Positions 1 to 12,936 are shown, counted from the stretch's first letter. The stretch: DNA of 64,000 nucleotides from Eucommia ulmoides (GCA_016647705.1 CM028333.1:9808616-9872615); one strand, 5' to 3'. Notes: generated by a model from the letters alone, not told the origin. Made by a program: numbers and translations.

Positions 1-699
1 CCTCTAAACTTGAAACAGACTCATCAATTGGCTGACCAACACCCAAAAGTCATTCGCTCGATTCAAGATACTAGCCAAGCCAAAATTCCTTCGCCCATCC
101 ACAATCTGTCGACCGGATGATTCAGAGAGTTCATTCTTTGGCTACAGGTCGACCTACCTATCGACCGAACAATTCAGGAACTTTGTCTAATTTTCGTAAG
201 TCGACTTATCTTCGACTGGACCATGTAGAGCTCCTTCCTTAATTTTATTTTAAATCATTTTGTTTAACGTTTTTACCCATTTAACCGATTTCTTTTCTCA
301 GTTAGCTCCACTAATTTTTTAAATTCAATTTTAATCAATTATTTTTATTTCTTTTTCAATTATATATAGGAGCAAATAATTCCACTAATTAGGATCCTAT
401 CAAAACACACATAAACATAAAATTATTTTTTGTGCCATGTGTGATCGGAATCGGGATACATTAAGAGTAAAAATAGATTAGAGTTGTTTTCACCTAGATT
501 CTTCGGAATCTTCAATCTCTTACGTCTTTGTATCATTCACAATTTCTTCATAATGTTATCTTCTCTACATTGTCTCTGCATCCTTTACAATTACTTCATG
601 ATGTAGTTTGAAACTTTTTAAACTGAAATACTCAATAAACATATTAGTTCCACCAAAAACATCAACATTTAATTGTTCATCAAAATTTTAAGATCAACA
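1..699 (-). repeat. 3' LTR of the Copia-like derivative, cut by window edge
   Basis: Positions 1-699 align base for base, with scattered differences, to 4731-5447. The LTR begins on the minus strand at 699 with TGTTGATCTTAA, directly after an A-rich/GGGAGAT polypurine tract (700-715). The rest lies left of the window. Confidence 0.85.
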
Positions 700-1182
700 A
701 TCTCCCTTTTTTTTTATGATGACAATTAACTTTGATGTTTTCTTCAAAACAATAATGTAACCACACTCTCCCTAAATCCGAGGACGTGTTCTTTAACTCA
801 TTAAAGCAATGTAATGAAGATAATCATAAGATTTTCAACAAAGAACAAATTTCAATATATAATAAACTCTCCCTTAAGATATTTAACAAAACATCAACTA
901 ATTCTCCCCCTTTGTTATCTCAAAAAAAAATTGGGGAGAGGGGAGGAACCAAAAAAACATCACTACTCTAAGTAAATGTCATGAACTTTAAATTTCCGTT
1001 AGAGCTTTAATGAGTATAACAAAGTAATCAAAAGTATCAAAATCTTCAATATCATCTTTTTCAATTTAAGCGTAACACATAATATTGCCCCTCTTATGAA
1101 CACTTCTCCCCATATATATTTTTAAACAAACAAATTCATGCTTAGGAGAATAAACTTGAGGCAATCAAAATATTTTAACAAT
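700..1182. repeat. Left arm of 480-bp inverted repeat
   Basis: This segment is the reverse complement of 2690-3168 with moderate divergence. Both arms run from the polypurine tract to an AATCAAAATATTTTAAC boundary. The left arm is in the native position beside the 3' LTR. The arms flank about 1.5 kb. Confidence 0.85.
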
Positions 1183-1960
1183 ATAGCATGTATTTATATA
1201 GTTTCAATTAAGTCTACATGCCTTACTCAAGATACCAAATAATATCTTCCTTATAGATAGAATCTAGAAACATGTAATTGTTAATGCATTAGGACAGGAA
1301 GCATATCTCGAGAATAACGATGTTATCTCATATCGTTCTAGATCCTTTCATAATCATAATCATAATCATTTAAAAATCAATAGATATGAGACGTACGAGA
1401 AGAACATATTGTCATGCATATAGTAAGATACTTAATATCCATAAATATATTTATGTGCACAAAGTATCAACTTAAAACATTAAGCACAGATTGATGCGCT
1501 ATGAATATTCAAATGATCGCATATATATAATATCAAAAATAGACTTAATACAATATGCATCAACCAAATTATTATTTATTTTTTAAATCACCTCAATATA
1601 AAATATCATGTATTTTAATAAGTCAAGATGCATTAAAAAAAAAAAATCAACTTAATTCAACTCATTTGTATAAAAGTAAATAACATGAATGATAGCACAT
1701 TATACAAATAATCTTATTAAAATGCATATGCAACAAATAATTAGCACTATTTAGTGAGATCACAAACACTTAATTAATCTTCTAAATCACATAGCATGCT
1801 TCAAAATTAGACACATGATTACTACTTAGTATAAGCACATTATAAAAATATGTAAATACACTTTAACTAAATGTGATTTTCGTAATTACCATATAATGTT
1901 TCTAAGACAACAAGTGAACGCATCTTTTAAAATAAGTCTTAAAAACCATTACCAACGTAA

Positions 1961-2621
1961 CTATTTAGCAAGTTCGAAATGAACATGATACTTTAAAATG
2001 TCCATCCTATTACAATAATAACATCTCAAATCCAATATATAATAGAAAGCATGAGATGTAAAACAAGAATCATTTCTAACAATGGCCACATAATTATCAC
2101 TGGCTTGTGATGAAGGATGAGACGATGAAACATATCCACTTTGCCTAGAAAAATCATTTTCAGAATTTCTCGAAACAGACTTAAGGTCGGATTTTGATTT
2201 TTCAAATTTTTTCTTAAGTAAATTGATTTTAAAAACAATATCTAACATTTACCTGGAAATCGTATCAAAAATATTTTTTAAAACTCTGTTTTCATTTTCA
2301 AAATAATCCATTTTAGAGAGCAAATTATTAATTTCAAAAACAACATCCGAAAATTCTTTTGTGCCACAATAATCATCCAAATGCACTTTAGATTTTCAAA
2401 CACTTTTTCCACCATTTTCAAAAGAATCAATTTTTCTTTTTAAACTCAAGCTCTGTTTAGCAAAAAAATAATATGAAAGAAAATAATTTTTCCATAACAA
2501 TATGGATATTTTTATTATCATCATCTCCATCACTACTATAAGAATCACAAGAATCATAAACAATATTTTCATATATGAATCTACCACTATCAAAAGATGA
2601 TACACAAAACACATCATCCAT
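1961..2621 (-). pseudogene. Fossil gag region of the Copia-like derivative
   Basis: Downstream of the second primer-site segment on the minus strand is an ATG in good context (2621-2619) that starts an acidic, Ser/Asp-rich reading frame. Further on, a frame ends with a degenerate zinc-knuckle pattern of CYYCN type. This order (primer site, leader, gag, knuckle) is what remains of a Copia gag. It is broken in several places and no protease, integrase or RT follows it. The stretch 1183-1960 is AT-rich and I recognise nothing in it. Confidence 0.45.
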
Positions 2622-2689
2622 GGTGTGTGCACGTGACTGGTTTAGCTAGGATATTAAGCCTAATCGAGCTAATATCAACTCTGATGCTA

Positions 2690-3168
2690 ATTGTTAAAAT
2701 ATTTTGATTGCCTCAAGTTTATTCTCCCAAGTATGAATTTGTTTGTTTATAATTATATATGGAGAGAAGTGTTCATAAGTGGGGCAATATTATGTGTTAT
2801 GCTTAAATTGAAAAAGATGATATTGAAGATTTTGATGCTTTTGATTAGTTTGTTATACTCACTAAATCTCTAGCGAAAAATTAAAGTTCATGACATTTGC
2901 TTAGAGTAGTGATGTTTTTTTGTTCCCCCCTCTCCAATTTTCTTTTTGAGATAACTAAGGGGGAGAATCAGTTGATGTTTTGTTAAATATCTTAAGGGGG
3001 AGTTTATTATATATTGAATTTTATTTTTTGTTGAAGATCTTATGATTATCTTCATTACTTTACTTTAATAAGTTAAAGAACTCGTCCTCGGATTTAAGGG
3101 GAGTGTGGTTACATTATTGTTTTGAAGAAAACATCAAAATTAATTGTCATCATAAAAAAGGAGGAGAT
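2690..3168. repeat. Right arm of 480-bp inverted repeat
   Basis: Inverted copy of 700-1182, ending at 3154-3168 with a plus-strand polypurine tract (AAAAAAGGAGGAGAT) followed by TGTTGGCCC. It sits between two copies of a ~60-bp segment that contains the primer-binding site (2632-2689 and 3177-3237). Confidence 0.85.
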
Positions 3169-3224
3169 TGTTGGCCCAGTGACCGATTTAGTTAAGATGT
3201 TAAGCCTAATCGAGCTAAAACCAA

Positions 3225-3235
3225 CTCTGATACCA
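3225..3235 (-). other. Primer-binding site (tRNA-iMet type)
   Basis: On the minus strand TGGTATCAGAG lies two bases after the LTR end at 3238. It matches the 3' end of plant initiator tRNA-Met and fixes the element's orientation as minus. A diverged second copy lies at 2679-2689. Confidence 0.85.
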
Positions 3236-3237
3236 AT

Positions 3238-5447
3238 TGTTGGCCCAGTGAACTACCCAAGAGGGGGGTGAATTAGGTAGAATTAAAATTTTATTCCAAA
3301 TAATAACAATTCAAAATTCGAACAATTAATTTTATCATAAAATTAATTATTATCTTTATAGCAGCGGATACATGTTATCAATTAGGTGCACACCCAAACA
3401 ATAGAATATAAATAATATAAAAAAAAATAAAGCAGAATACCACGATATATCCTGATTCACCAAGCTACTCTTGGCTAATTCAGTCTTCCGAGCCCCACAG
3501 AGATTCGCACCCACTAAACTCAAGATTCCTTTAAAGGTAGGAACCAAACTCTCACAAAGATTCTTTTCACAGGCTCAGAATCAACATTTGCAAATTTATT
3601 TCCCCAGACTCAGGAATAACCTCTATTTTTTACAGGCTTAAGAATAACCTATACTTTTTACAGATTCAAAAATAACCTAATTCTTTTTATACCTTAGGCT
3701 AAAAAATCAAAACCTCACAGAAATACTGCAACTATCCTTTTCCCAGGTAAGGATAAAACCTTTACAAAATCACTCACAAATTCAATCAAGGAAGAATTAA
3801 CACCTCAATCTTTTTATCAGAAGAGATTGAAACTCAGCTACCCCTAGTTAGATACTCCCAATAGTATCTAATCCGCACACAACTCACCAATTACAAGAAA
3901 TTAATAAGTTTTTTCCACTCGGAGCTTCTACCACCTCAAATCAATTTAAACTCAATTAATGTCCCGATAATTACTAGTGATAGAAAAATCTGATTATAAA
4001 AATAATAGGGGTAATACAAAATTAAGCACGTAATCAGATTCTCACATAAATTGTTTTAAAAGATTTTTATGCTTTTAAAGTTCAAAAATGATTTCATCAG
4101 GATCTTATCAATCAAACAAATATAGAAAAATAAATATGTAGTAAAGATTAATAGTTTGGAAAGATCTCACCCGGATAACACCGAAGAATTATAGATTTGA
4201 ACGCTAGACAGCTCAACTCAGTGACGCTTACACAATCAACGTTTTACTCAAGAACTCCTCAATAATTGATCTCATAATTTGATCTCTCAAAATAATATCA
4301 GAATGGTGACTATTAGAAAAGCTTAGGAACTGAATAGTTCTTAATATTATCTTTCTTATGTGAAATCGGCAGGTTTATATATAGGGAATTGAAACAAATC
4401 CTCCAATGACTAATTTTTAAATGATAAGTATTGAAAAAACACCTATAGATCCCATATATCATTATCTTTCATTTTAGGTGTATTTGACTTAATTATAGCT
4501 TTTAAAACATTCAAATTAGTCCCTCAAATATTTCTCAAACTCAAATCGATAGGATAGAAAGAATTATATGAACCAATTTGAGAAATAATCAAAATATATG
4601 AACCATATCTATAGGGATAACAAAATATCAATGATATATCTTTTATACTATCATATCCCTAAAATTTCTCTCATATCTCAACCATAAATAGCTAGTAACG
4701 ACTACTGTTTGATCAGAATGCTCGAAATCCTCTAAACCTGAAACAGACTCATCAGTCTACCGACCAATGCCCATAAGTCGACCGTTCGATTCAGGATACT
4801 AGCCAAGCCAAAATTCCTTCGCCCATCGGTCGACCGCCCATCCATAATCTGTCGACCGGACAATTTAGAGAGTTCATTCTTTGGCCACAGGTCGACCTAC
4901 TTGTCGGCCGAACGATTCAGGGACTTTGTCTAATTTTCATAATTCGACTTATCTATCGATTGGACCATGTAGAGCTCCTTCCTTAATTTTATTTTAAATC
5001 ATTTTCTTTGACGTTTTCGTCCCTTTAACCGATTTCTTTTTTCAGTTAGCTCCACTAACTTTTTAAATTCAATTTTAATCAATTATTTTGATTTCTTTTT
5101 CAATTACACATAGGATCAAATAATTTCACTAATTAGGATCCTATCAAAACACACATAAATATAAAATCATTTTCATGTCATTTGTGATCCTAATCGGGAT
5201 ACATTAAGAGTAAAAATAAATTAGAGTTGTTTTCACCTAGATTCTTCAGAATCTTCAATCTCTTAGTATTCGTCTCTGTATCCTTCACAATTTCTTCATG
5301 ATGTTATCTTCTCTACATTGTCTCTGTATCCTTTACAATTAGTTCATGATGTAGTCTGGAACTCTTTAAACTGAAACACTCAATAAACATATTAATTCCA
5401 CCAAAAACATCAATATTTAATTGTTCATCAAAATCTTAGGATCAACA
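3238..5447 (-). repeat. 5' LTR (2210 bp) of the Copia-like derivative
   Basis: Minus-strand LTR running from TGTTGATCC at 5447 to GGGCCAACA at 3238. A likely U3 promoter TATA box (CTATATATAAA on the minus strand) is at 4374-4384. A GTCGACC-rich block of imperfect repeats lies at about 4755-4965. The reading frame at 3356-3547 is also seen in the solo LTR at 58865-59056, but it is LTR sequence rather than a known gene. Confidence 0.85.
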
Positions 5448-8400
5448 ATTAACTTGTCCAGGGTGATAATGTATAGTACAATCATAATCCTTGATCAAAT
5501 CCATCCAACGCCTCTATCTCAGATTCAATTCCTTTTGAGTAAACAAATATTTTAAATTTTGGTGATCAGTGTATATCTCGCAAGTTTCGCCATATAGATA
5601 ATGTCTCTAGAGTTTCAAGGCAAACACGATCGCCCGCCAACTCCAAATCATGTGTTAGGTAGTTATGCTCATGATTCTTTAATTGACAAGAGGCATATGC
5701 AATCACGTGGCCATGTTGCATCAGTACACAACCCAAACCATGGTGTGAAGCATCCCTATATATCACAAAGCCATCGCCTTCTATCGGGAGAGAGAGTATT
5801 GGCGCTGATATTAGTCTATTCTTCAGCTCCTAGAAGCTCTGTTTATATTTGTCAGTCCACTCAAATTTAGCTTCCTTGCTGGTCAAATGGGTCAATGGGG
5901 CAGTTACAATAGAAAATCCATGTACAAATCAGTGATAGTAACCCGCCAATCTTATGAAACTCCAAATTTCTGTTACATTTTTGGGTCTTTTCCACTGAAC
6001 CACATCTTCAATTTTCTTTGGATTGACTTGTATACTATCACTAGAGGTAACATGCCCCAAAAATATATCTTTATTCAGCCAAAACTCACATTTACTAAAC
6101 TTCGCATATAATTGATTCTCTCTTAAAATCTGTAGCATAATTTTGAGATGCTCTGCATGTTCTTCTTTATTTTGGGAGTAAATCAGTATATCATCGATAA
6201 ACACGATGATTTACTGATCTAAATAAGGCTGAAAGATCCAATTCATCAGATCCATAAATGCGGCAGGGGCATTCGTCAACCAAAATGCCAAAACTAAAAA
6301 TTCATAATGCCCATACCTCGTACAAAACGCCATCTTCGATACATCACTGTCTCTAATTTTCAGTTGGTAATATCCTGATCGAAGATCTATTTTAGAAAAT
6401 ACACTGGCCTTCTGCAATTGATCAAATAGATCATCAATTCTAGGTAACAGATATTTATTACGAACCATCACCACGTTCAGTTGTCGGTAATCGATGTACA
6501 TCTTCAGGGTACCATCTTTCTTCCTTACAAATAATATTGAAGCACCCCACAGAGAAACACTTGGTCTGATCAACCCACGGTCTAACAAATCTTGCAACTG
6601 AACCTTCAGTTTTTTCAACTCAGTAGGTGCCATACGATAGGGTGGAATTGATATAGGAGATGTAACCCAGAATTAATTCGATTGTGAATTCAAGTTCCCT
6701 ATCAATTGGCAATATTGACAATTCTTCTAGAAATACATCGGGATAATCGTTTACCACTAGGATATCTGCCAATTGTATCTCATGTTGACTGGTATCGACC
6801 ACATACGTGAGGTATTCCTAACATCCCTTCTTTAATATTTTCTTGGCCTCTAGAACTGCAATCAAACTGATAAGGGTAATGATTTTATCCCCTGAAAACA
6901 CAAACTTTGACTGGCCTTGGACTCGAAATGTAACTTCTTTTTTAAAAACAATCGACTGTAGCATGATAGCTGGATAGCAAATCTATACCCAGTATCACAT
7001 CAAAATCGTGAATACTCAGGGGTAATAGATCCACTAACAATTATCTATCACCAATGCAAAGAAGACTATTTTTGTAAACATTATCTATCAACACTGACTT
7101 GCCCACAGGGGTAGAGATAATAATACCATATGACAGAGAAGTAGAAAATTTTCCTACAGACATCATAAAGGTCGTCGAAACAAATGAATGAGTACAACCT
7201 GGATCGATAAGTATACGTCCATCTCTATCATATAAAGACATGATATTTGTAACCACATCTGGGGTAGTTTGAGCATCCTGTTAAGTAATAGCAAATACAC
7301 GTCCCTGTGTTGGAGGTCTACCGGCCGATCCTTTACCTTACCCCTGAATACCGCTAGGGCCAACATTGCCCATACTGCTTGTAGAAGGTGTAAGTGTAGT
7401 AGCAAATTTCAGACAAAACAAAGATATGTGGCCCGGCTCATGACAACAATAAGATATTGGGTCTACCATGGGATAGCCTTTAACGAAATGGTCTGGTGAT
7501 CCGCATTGATAACATACGGTTGTCCCAACTTGGCTAGATGTTTGGACCCTACCCTTTCCTTGCTGACCTCAACTATATCCAAGTATATTCGGTCGTCACC
7601 CGGAATATGATTGTCGCGGGTATAAGGCTCCTAGCCGACTGATCGGCTGTCGGGGCCTGAGAAAGTTGTGGTTGAGGGCTAAATCCCCGACATATGCCAC
7701 CTAGATATGTTTTAGGTGGTTCATATCTTCTCTTCTTATATTATTCACGATTCTCGACAACTTCTTGAACATCTTTCTCAATTAATTTTTCTATATCTAC
7801 AAGTTCAGAGTAGTTTTTGATATGTCGTCCTGTTAACCTTGAACGTATAGGCAAGTCTAGACCCTTTTGGAATCTTCTGCATCTTGTTTCTGCAGTCTTT
7901 ACCAAGTCAGAAGTGAATCGGGACAAGACATCAAATTTAATCTCATATTGAAGAACCGTCATTTTTCCTTGTCTCAGTAATATAAATTCTTCTTCCATCT
8001 CAAATTTGTAAGACTCAAGAAAATACTTCTCATTGAAAACCTTTAAGAATTGAGCCCAAGTGATCCCATGGCCTGGAGTCGATATTAATCGTTTCATTTC
8101 CTCCCACCAATGTTCGGCTTCCCCCTTGAGTTGATAGGAAGCGAGAGGGACTTAACCATCATCGGTGATGCCTATCATCTCGAATTCATGCACTATACTC
8201 CTCAACCAGTTTCTAGCGTCAGTAGGACCCATAGCTCTCGTGAAAGTTGGAGGATCAAGTTCCTTGAATCTTTTTAAAAGTAACGTCTGAGGATTGAGTG
8301 TTTCAGTTTGGACCCTTTCCCATTCCATCATTTTTGTTTGCTGCTCGGTCAGTTGCGCAACAACTTATAACATTCGCTCCATAGCATCAAATCTTTCTTG

Positions 8401-8660
8401 TGACCTAACTTTTTCTTTTTGGGGTACAAAACTTTTACTATTTTCATTTTCGCGCTCCATATTCAAGATCTGGAAAATTAATTTAATAAATAAAAATATC
8501 GAAAATGCAACAAATAACACAAGATGCAAAGGTACTACTTATAAATAAAGTATAAACAATTACCACTCACGTTTTGAACCAACCCCCTAACTCAACACCC
8601 TATCTTACGGTCCATTATTGACGAGACAACCTGACAAACCTATAGAACCTATAACCTAAA

Positions 8661-8671
8661 CTCTGATACCA
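8661..8671 (-). other. Primer-binding site of first Tekay/Del fossil
   Basis: TGGTATCAGAG on the minus strand lies a few bases inside the LTR end at 8675. It is the initiator tRNA-Met type and marks the start of the internal region. Confidence 0.85.
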
Positions 8672-8674
8672 ACT

Positions 8675-10513
8675 TGTGACGACCAAATTTTCCAAAGCCA
8701 CCACTAGGTTTCTCTTAAAGAGAATCAATCAATAACAACATAACTTGGATAACATATATATGCAACACAATTGGAATTTTTAAATTTTTTACTAACTCAA
8801 GATACAACATTTATACATATACAACTATTCTATAATAAAACCACAAAAGTCTGAAGCCTTCATTACCGACAATTGCCTCAAAAAGACTACACCACCTTCT
8901 AACTCTATTTAGTGTCAATAGTGAACTCATCTCTAATTAGAGTACCTACGACCAAATATTTTATTGGTGTACTGTCTTCATAATATAAAAACGGTTTATG
9001 GATCAAGCATTCTTATCATAAGTCATTTTCCAAAACATAATACAACTACAGTGATATTTTTCAAACATAATAAAACTATACTGTACCATATTAAATCCAC
9101 AGATATCATCAAGATATAGAGATTAATTTATCAGCCAATCATATCAATTTTATATAATAAAATACTAGAAATATATTTCCCTACTAACTATAAGATCGTT
9201 GCACCTCACGATCGGGAATTATAACGGTATCGTAACTTGTACAACTGTGCAATCTAAAATTGTCATTAGTGTCAGGGCTATTCAATATCTCCAATGGTAG
9301 GAGTCAACACGTGGTATAAACTACCATATCATAATAATAATAATAATCATCGTCAACAACAATAAATATCAACTACCTGCAGGACATGTTTTCCTGTCAA
9401 GTCACAACACAACATCCTATAGGACATGCCCTCCTGTTAGGACCAACAACATCTCACGAGACATGCCTTCCTGTTGGGACCAAACGAAGGCATAGTTGGA
9501 TTATAATAAAAAAAACCAATTTTCACATTTAATCATTTCCTTGATCCATTTAAATGTTATAAAACAGTTTATTTTAATAAATCTTGTCTTTTCACAATTT
9601 AGTATGAAAATATAATTTGATAATTTACCTAAAAGACCGTACACTCACCTCGATAGTTGCACTACTATAACACTACTGTCAAAACACTGTCGTAGTCGGC
9701 GATGCCTGAGAACCTAACATACAACAAGATCTAAACTGATAATTTATCTAAATATGAAATAAAATGCATGAACTGCATGCAAGTTAATTAAATGCATTAT
9801 TTCTAACCCTGAACATAATTTTCCAAATTTTTATAAATCTTGAACATAACATTTTTTTAAACTAACTTCAAATAAATAATTAAAATAAATTATCCATTAA
9901 AAATCAACTTAAATAAATAATCTAATTCACTAAATTATTTAATTATCAAAAAGAAATTCAACCCCATAATTTTAGTAATTTTTAACATGAAAATTAAACC
10001 CATTAAATCCTTATAATAAACTAACTCAAAAATATAAAAAATATATCATTCTAATAAAAATTTATAATTTTTTTTACTCTAAATTTAAATATTCACAATT
10101 TATAATAGTAATTTTTTTTTAAGATTTAAAATTAGACCAAAAAATATCAACAACATATTAATTACAATTACCTACCTCAAATTCATTATTTTCTTTTAAC
10201 TTCAAATAATTTATTTTTTTCAATTTTGTGTAGAACTATAATAATTAAATATTTTTATATTATTTTTTTTTTAAATTAATCTTAACTAAATCAATTAATT
10301 AAAAAAACATCTATTAATAATCAAACTTAAAATATTAAACTAATAGCAATAAAATTGTTAATAATTAGATACCAAAATAATATTTGCCATCATTTGGTTA
10401 ATTTATTTCATTGAAATTTTATACACCTATATATTAATTTAAACATGATATACATTTAATTCTATCTAAATATACATATATGTATACACACACATGCTAC
10501 ACATATAAATACA

Positions 10514-10551
<38 letters not shown>

Positions 10552-10782
10552 AGCATATACATGGTTGAGAGAAATGAAAAACTTACCAATGGAGGTGGAA
10601 GTGATGAAGAACCCGAGAGCAAAGAGGGTGCAAATGATAGAGGAAGAAAAAACATACTTATACATATAGTGAGATTTTTTTCCTTAAAATTTAAAGTAAA
10701 ATTTAAAATAACACAACACAAATATTTTCTAATTATTCTAAGATGCAATTAAAATATGTATATGCAAAAATTAGGTCTTACA
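8675..10782 (-). repeat. 5' LTR of first Tekay/Del fossil
   Basis: The minus-strand LTR starts TGTAAGACCT at 10782, the same start as the 3' LTR at 44865, and ends at 8675 before the primer site. It holds about three ~45-bp imperfect tandem units at 9370-9480 (GGACATGCC..CCTGTTGGGACC type) and an (AT)n run at 10517-10549. The small reading frames around 10462-10752 lie inside the LTR and are not genes. Confidence 0.75.
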
Positions 10783-11030
10783 ATAAAAATAAGAGCAATC
10801 TTGTCATACAAAATTTCATCAATTAAAAAATTCATTTTGACTTTTAAAAGCACAATTCTTCTAACTTTAAAGTAGTTCCAAAAAGGAGTTCTCATTTGCC
10901 TTATCTGAAAAAGTTGGTTACCCAACACACTTATATTGGTTTCTCCTTTTCAAAAGGAGAGACCCCCCCCCCAAAAAAAGGGTCAAACTAAGCCTAAGTG
11001 GAGTATATTGTGGATGGGAAAAGTAATTAG
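10783..11030. other. Intergenic, nothing recognised
   Basis: AT-rich flank between the LTR start and a MITE. No reading frame or RNA gene is supported. Confidence 0.5.
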
Positions 11031-11480
11031 GTCCCGTTTGGTTATAGTTTCCATTCTCTGGTCTCTATTTCCACTCCAAAAATTTTGGGATTAATATACA
11101 GAAACACGTTAGTAAACACATTTTTGTTCCCAAAATTTGGGAGTAGTTTGAGAATAATTCCTGAATTCCTTAAGAATATGAGAAACAAAAAATGTTGATT
11201 TCTATTCACTCCCACAAAACTATTTTCAATGCCACCCCGTCGACCACCACCAAACCGCCAGCCACCACCACCCCGTTGGCCACTATATATTTAAAGAAAA
11301 AAAATTTTTTGCAACCAAACGTGTTTCTTGTTTTTGTTCTTATAAATTAAAAGAAACAATTTTAAGACAATAGTCGTTACCAAACATACTTCTATTTCTC
11401 AAAAAATTTAAAACGGAAGATAATTCCCATCCCAATTTATTGGAATTAAAAACAGAAAACCAAAACACTAACCAAACATC
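11031..11480. mobile_element. hAT-type MITE-like repeat
   Basis: The left end reads GTCCCGTTTGGTTATAG. The right end reads, on the other strand, as TTTGGTTAGTGTTTTGG, giving degenerate inverted ends of the GTTTGGT kind common in plant hAT-like MITEs. The middle has a Pro-like CCACCACC block (about 11232-11280). No clear 8-bp target duplication is seen, so the borders are approximate. Confidence 0.45.
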
Positions 11481-11503
11481 AACTAAGTGGGTGGAAGAAG
11501 TGC

Positions 11504-11581
11504 ATGACACTTTGGATATGCATAGAGGAATTAATTATTGCAATGACACTTTGGAGATGCATGGAGGAATTAATTATTCTT
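11504..11581. repeat. 39-bp tandem duplication, two units
   Basis: Two adjacent 39-bp units beginning ATGACACTTTGG and differing at a few bases. This duplication creates the small reading frame at 11440-11667, which I do not regard as a gene. Confidence 0.8.
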
Positions 11582-12477
11582 CCTATCCACATGATACTCC
11601 ACTTAAATTGGTCTTGTGGAGCATAATGATAATTAATCATTTATATAGTACTAAATCAACAATATAGCAAAGTCAGGCATTACTAATTTCTCGTCCTTAG
11701 TGGATCACTCAACTCAACGGAGTACTAAAGACATTTGACCTCGTATAGTGACTCCATATCTGCTCAATTCGTGTTTTTTCTTCTTTTTTTTTAGTTTATC
11801 AAATTATTTTTTTAAAAAATACTACTCTTTTTAATAGTTTCTTTGAAATTCAGAATACAATACTCTCCGTTAAATTCTTTCAAAACAATGCATCGCGCGT
11901 AAATCTATTGACTTTGCACTTCTGGTTTGAGAATCAATAAAATATTCTGAGTATTTTGACAGAATAACTATTAGAAAAATTAGTGAACATAATTGGCTAG
12001 ACACTCCTTGTAGTACTTAAAGGAGGTAAAAATTTCGGTCAATCCCCAACAATACTTAAGATTTAGTGGGAATATAGGAATAATGGTCCGTTAGAATTGA
12101 ATTTTAACTACCTATTCCATATATAGTTGGCAGTTGTAATGGTTTTCGAGCACAGGATATGCCCCAAGGTCGATGTAGTACAGTGACATCCTTGATAGTC
12201 CCGAGGAGGGACTCATGGTGCATCCGAGCTTATGGCCTCGGTAATGGTTTATCTTTTGCACGGTTATTTTATGTCTTTAATCCTTTCTGGATATTATATC
12301 AGAGCATTGGGCTCACTTGGTGTTCAACAAGGGGGCTCACTTGTTATGGATGTGAGTTTGTCCTTACATGAAGAAACCTTTCACCTTATGTATAATTTTG
12401 AAAATCAATATATATATGTGTAATAAGATTTTAACAAAATAAAAAATGAGTTTTTTTTCTTATCGAAAGAATATAAG
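11582..12477. other. Intergenic, possible LTR scrap
   Basis: AT-rich. The segment 12140-12320 is richer in GC and contains TATTATATCAGAGCATTGG near 12290, which resembles a decayed tRNA-iMet primer site. This could be the edge of an old LTR, but no partner LTR or coding remnant supports it. Confidence 0.25.
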
Positions 12478-12630
12478 ATGTGTTTGGACCAGTTTACGTG
12501 TATTACGATTAATTATTTTATCGGACGATTTTAAGGATGTATTTTTTTATATCAATTTGGTATATTTAAGATTAAATTTAAGTTTTAATTGTAAAACACT
12601 TCTACAAGGGTCTATCAAAGAAAAATCTAC
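12478..12630 (+). repeat. SINE-like dispersed repeat, copy A
   Basis: Matches copies at 14425-14595, 16570-16720 and (inverted) 22130-22330. The shared order is GGACCAGTTTACGTG, a GATTAATTATTTTATCGGACGA-like core, a direct TTTTAAGGA block, and then AAATTTAAG-type ends. Size (~160 bp) and dispersal suggest a SINE or short MITE; pol III boxes are not clear. Confidence 0.5.
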
Positions 12631-12936
12631 GATTGTGTAGTTCGACAAAAAAAACAGGACCATGTATGTCTGTATATATGGTCCACACTAAACATGTAGT
12701 GGGAAGACTTTTGTGGGTGATGTGATGGACTTTGCTCACTCTTATTGATGGATTTTGTTTGTTTATATAAAATCTGTGGACTAAAGACTTCCAGCCAGAT
12801 CATCCACTCCATAATGGGTGGTTTGTTTGTTTAGTGTTTTAGTTTCTGTATATATTTTTAAGTTTTAAAAAAAAAAATTGAGAAAAAAAATATGAAAGAA
12901 ACAATAATTGTTTTTGCTGTGCTCCTAAATTTTAGG

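Larger units (their letters stand above)
1..5447 (-). mobile_element. Copia-like LTR element derivative with internal inverted duplication
   Basis: Read on the minus strand the order is: LTR (5447 to 3238), primer-binding site, an inverted copy of the element's own 3' region, a second primer-site segment, gag scraps, the normal 3' region with polypurine tract, then the start of the other LTR, which runs off the window. LTR ends are TGTTGATC...CCAACA and the primer site matches the initiator tRNA-Met type. LTRs over 2 kb and a tract of A's followed by GGGAGAT fit a large Copia element (SIRE/Maximus-like); the lineage is inferred. It is inserted in the Gypsy fossil that begins at 5448. It is broken and lacks a recognisable pol. 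A solo LTR of the same family lies at 57095-59130. Confidence 0.75.
5448..10782 (-). mobile_element. Ty3/Gypsy Tekay/Del-type chromovirus fossil (first copy)
   Basis: Minus-strand element: 5' LTR 8675-10782, primer site 8661-8671, gag with retroviral-type core (about 7741-8097) and double zinc knuckle (about 7410-7530), protease (about 7041-7256), reverse transcriptase (about 5929-6633, with an FIDD active-site box near 6200), and RNase H (about 5566-5766, [10 protein letters not shown] motif). It is closely related to the element at 38407-47691. Its far side is interrupted at 5447/5448 by the Copia-like derivative, so integrase and 3' LTR are not in view. It is old and broken, with roughly ten breaks. 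Confidence 0.85.

Noticed and set aside
3356-3547. 63-codon frame also found at 58865-59056 with similar translation, as a conserved small protein
   Set aside because: Both lie at the same place in copies of one LTR family. The similarity follows from LTR homology and there is no sign of selection on the protein.
9370-9480. Possible CRISPR-like spaced repeats
   Set aside because: A few imperfect ~45-bp units in a plant LTR, with no spacers of constant size and no cas genes. It is an LTR minisatellite.
10462-10752. Three overlapping reading frames on both strands
   Set aside because: They lie over an (AT)n run inside an LTR; the sequence is low-complexity and no domain is seen.
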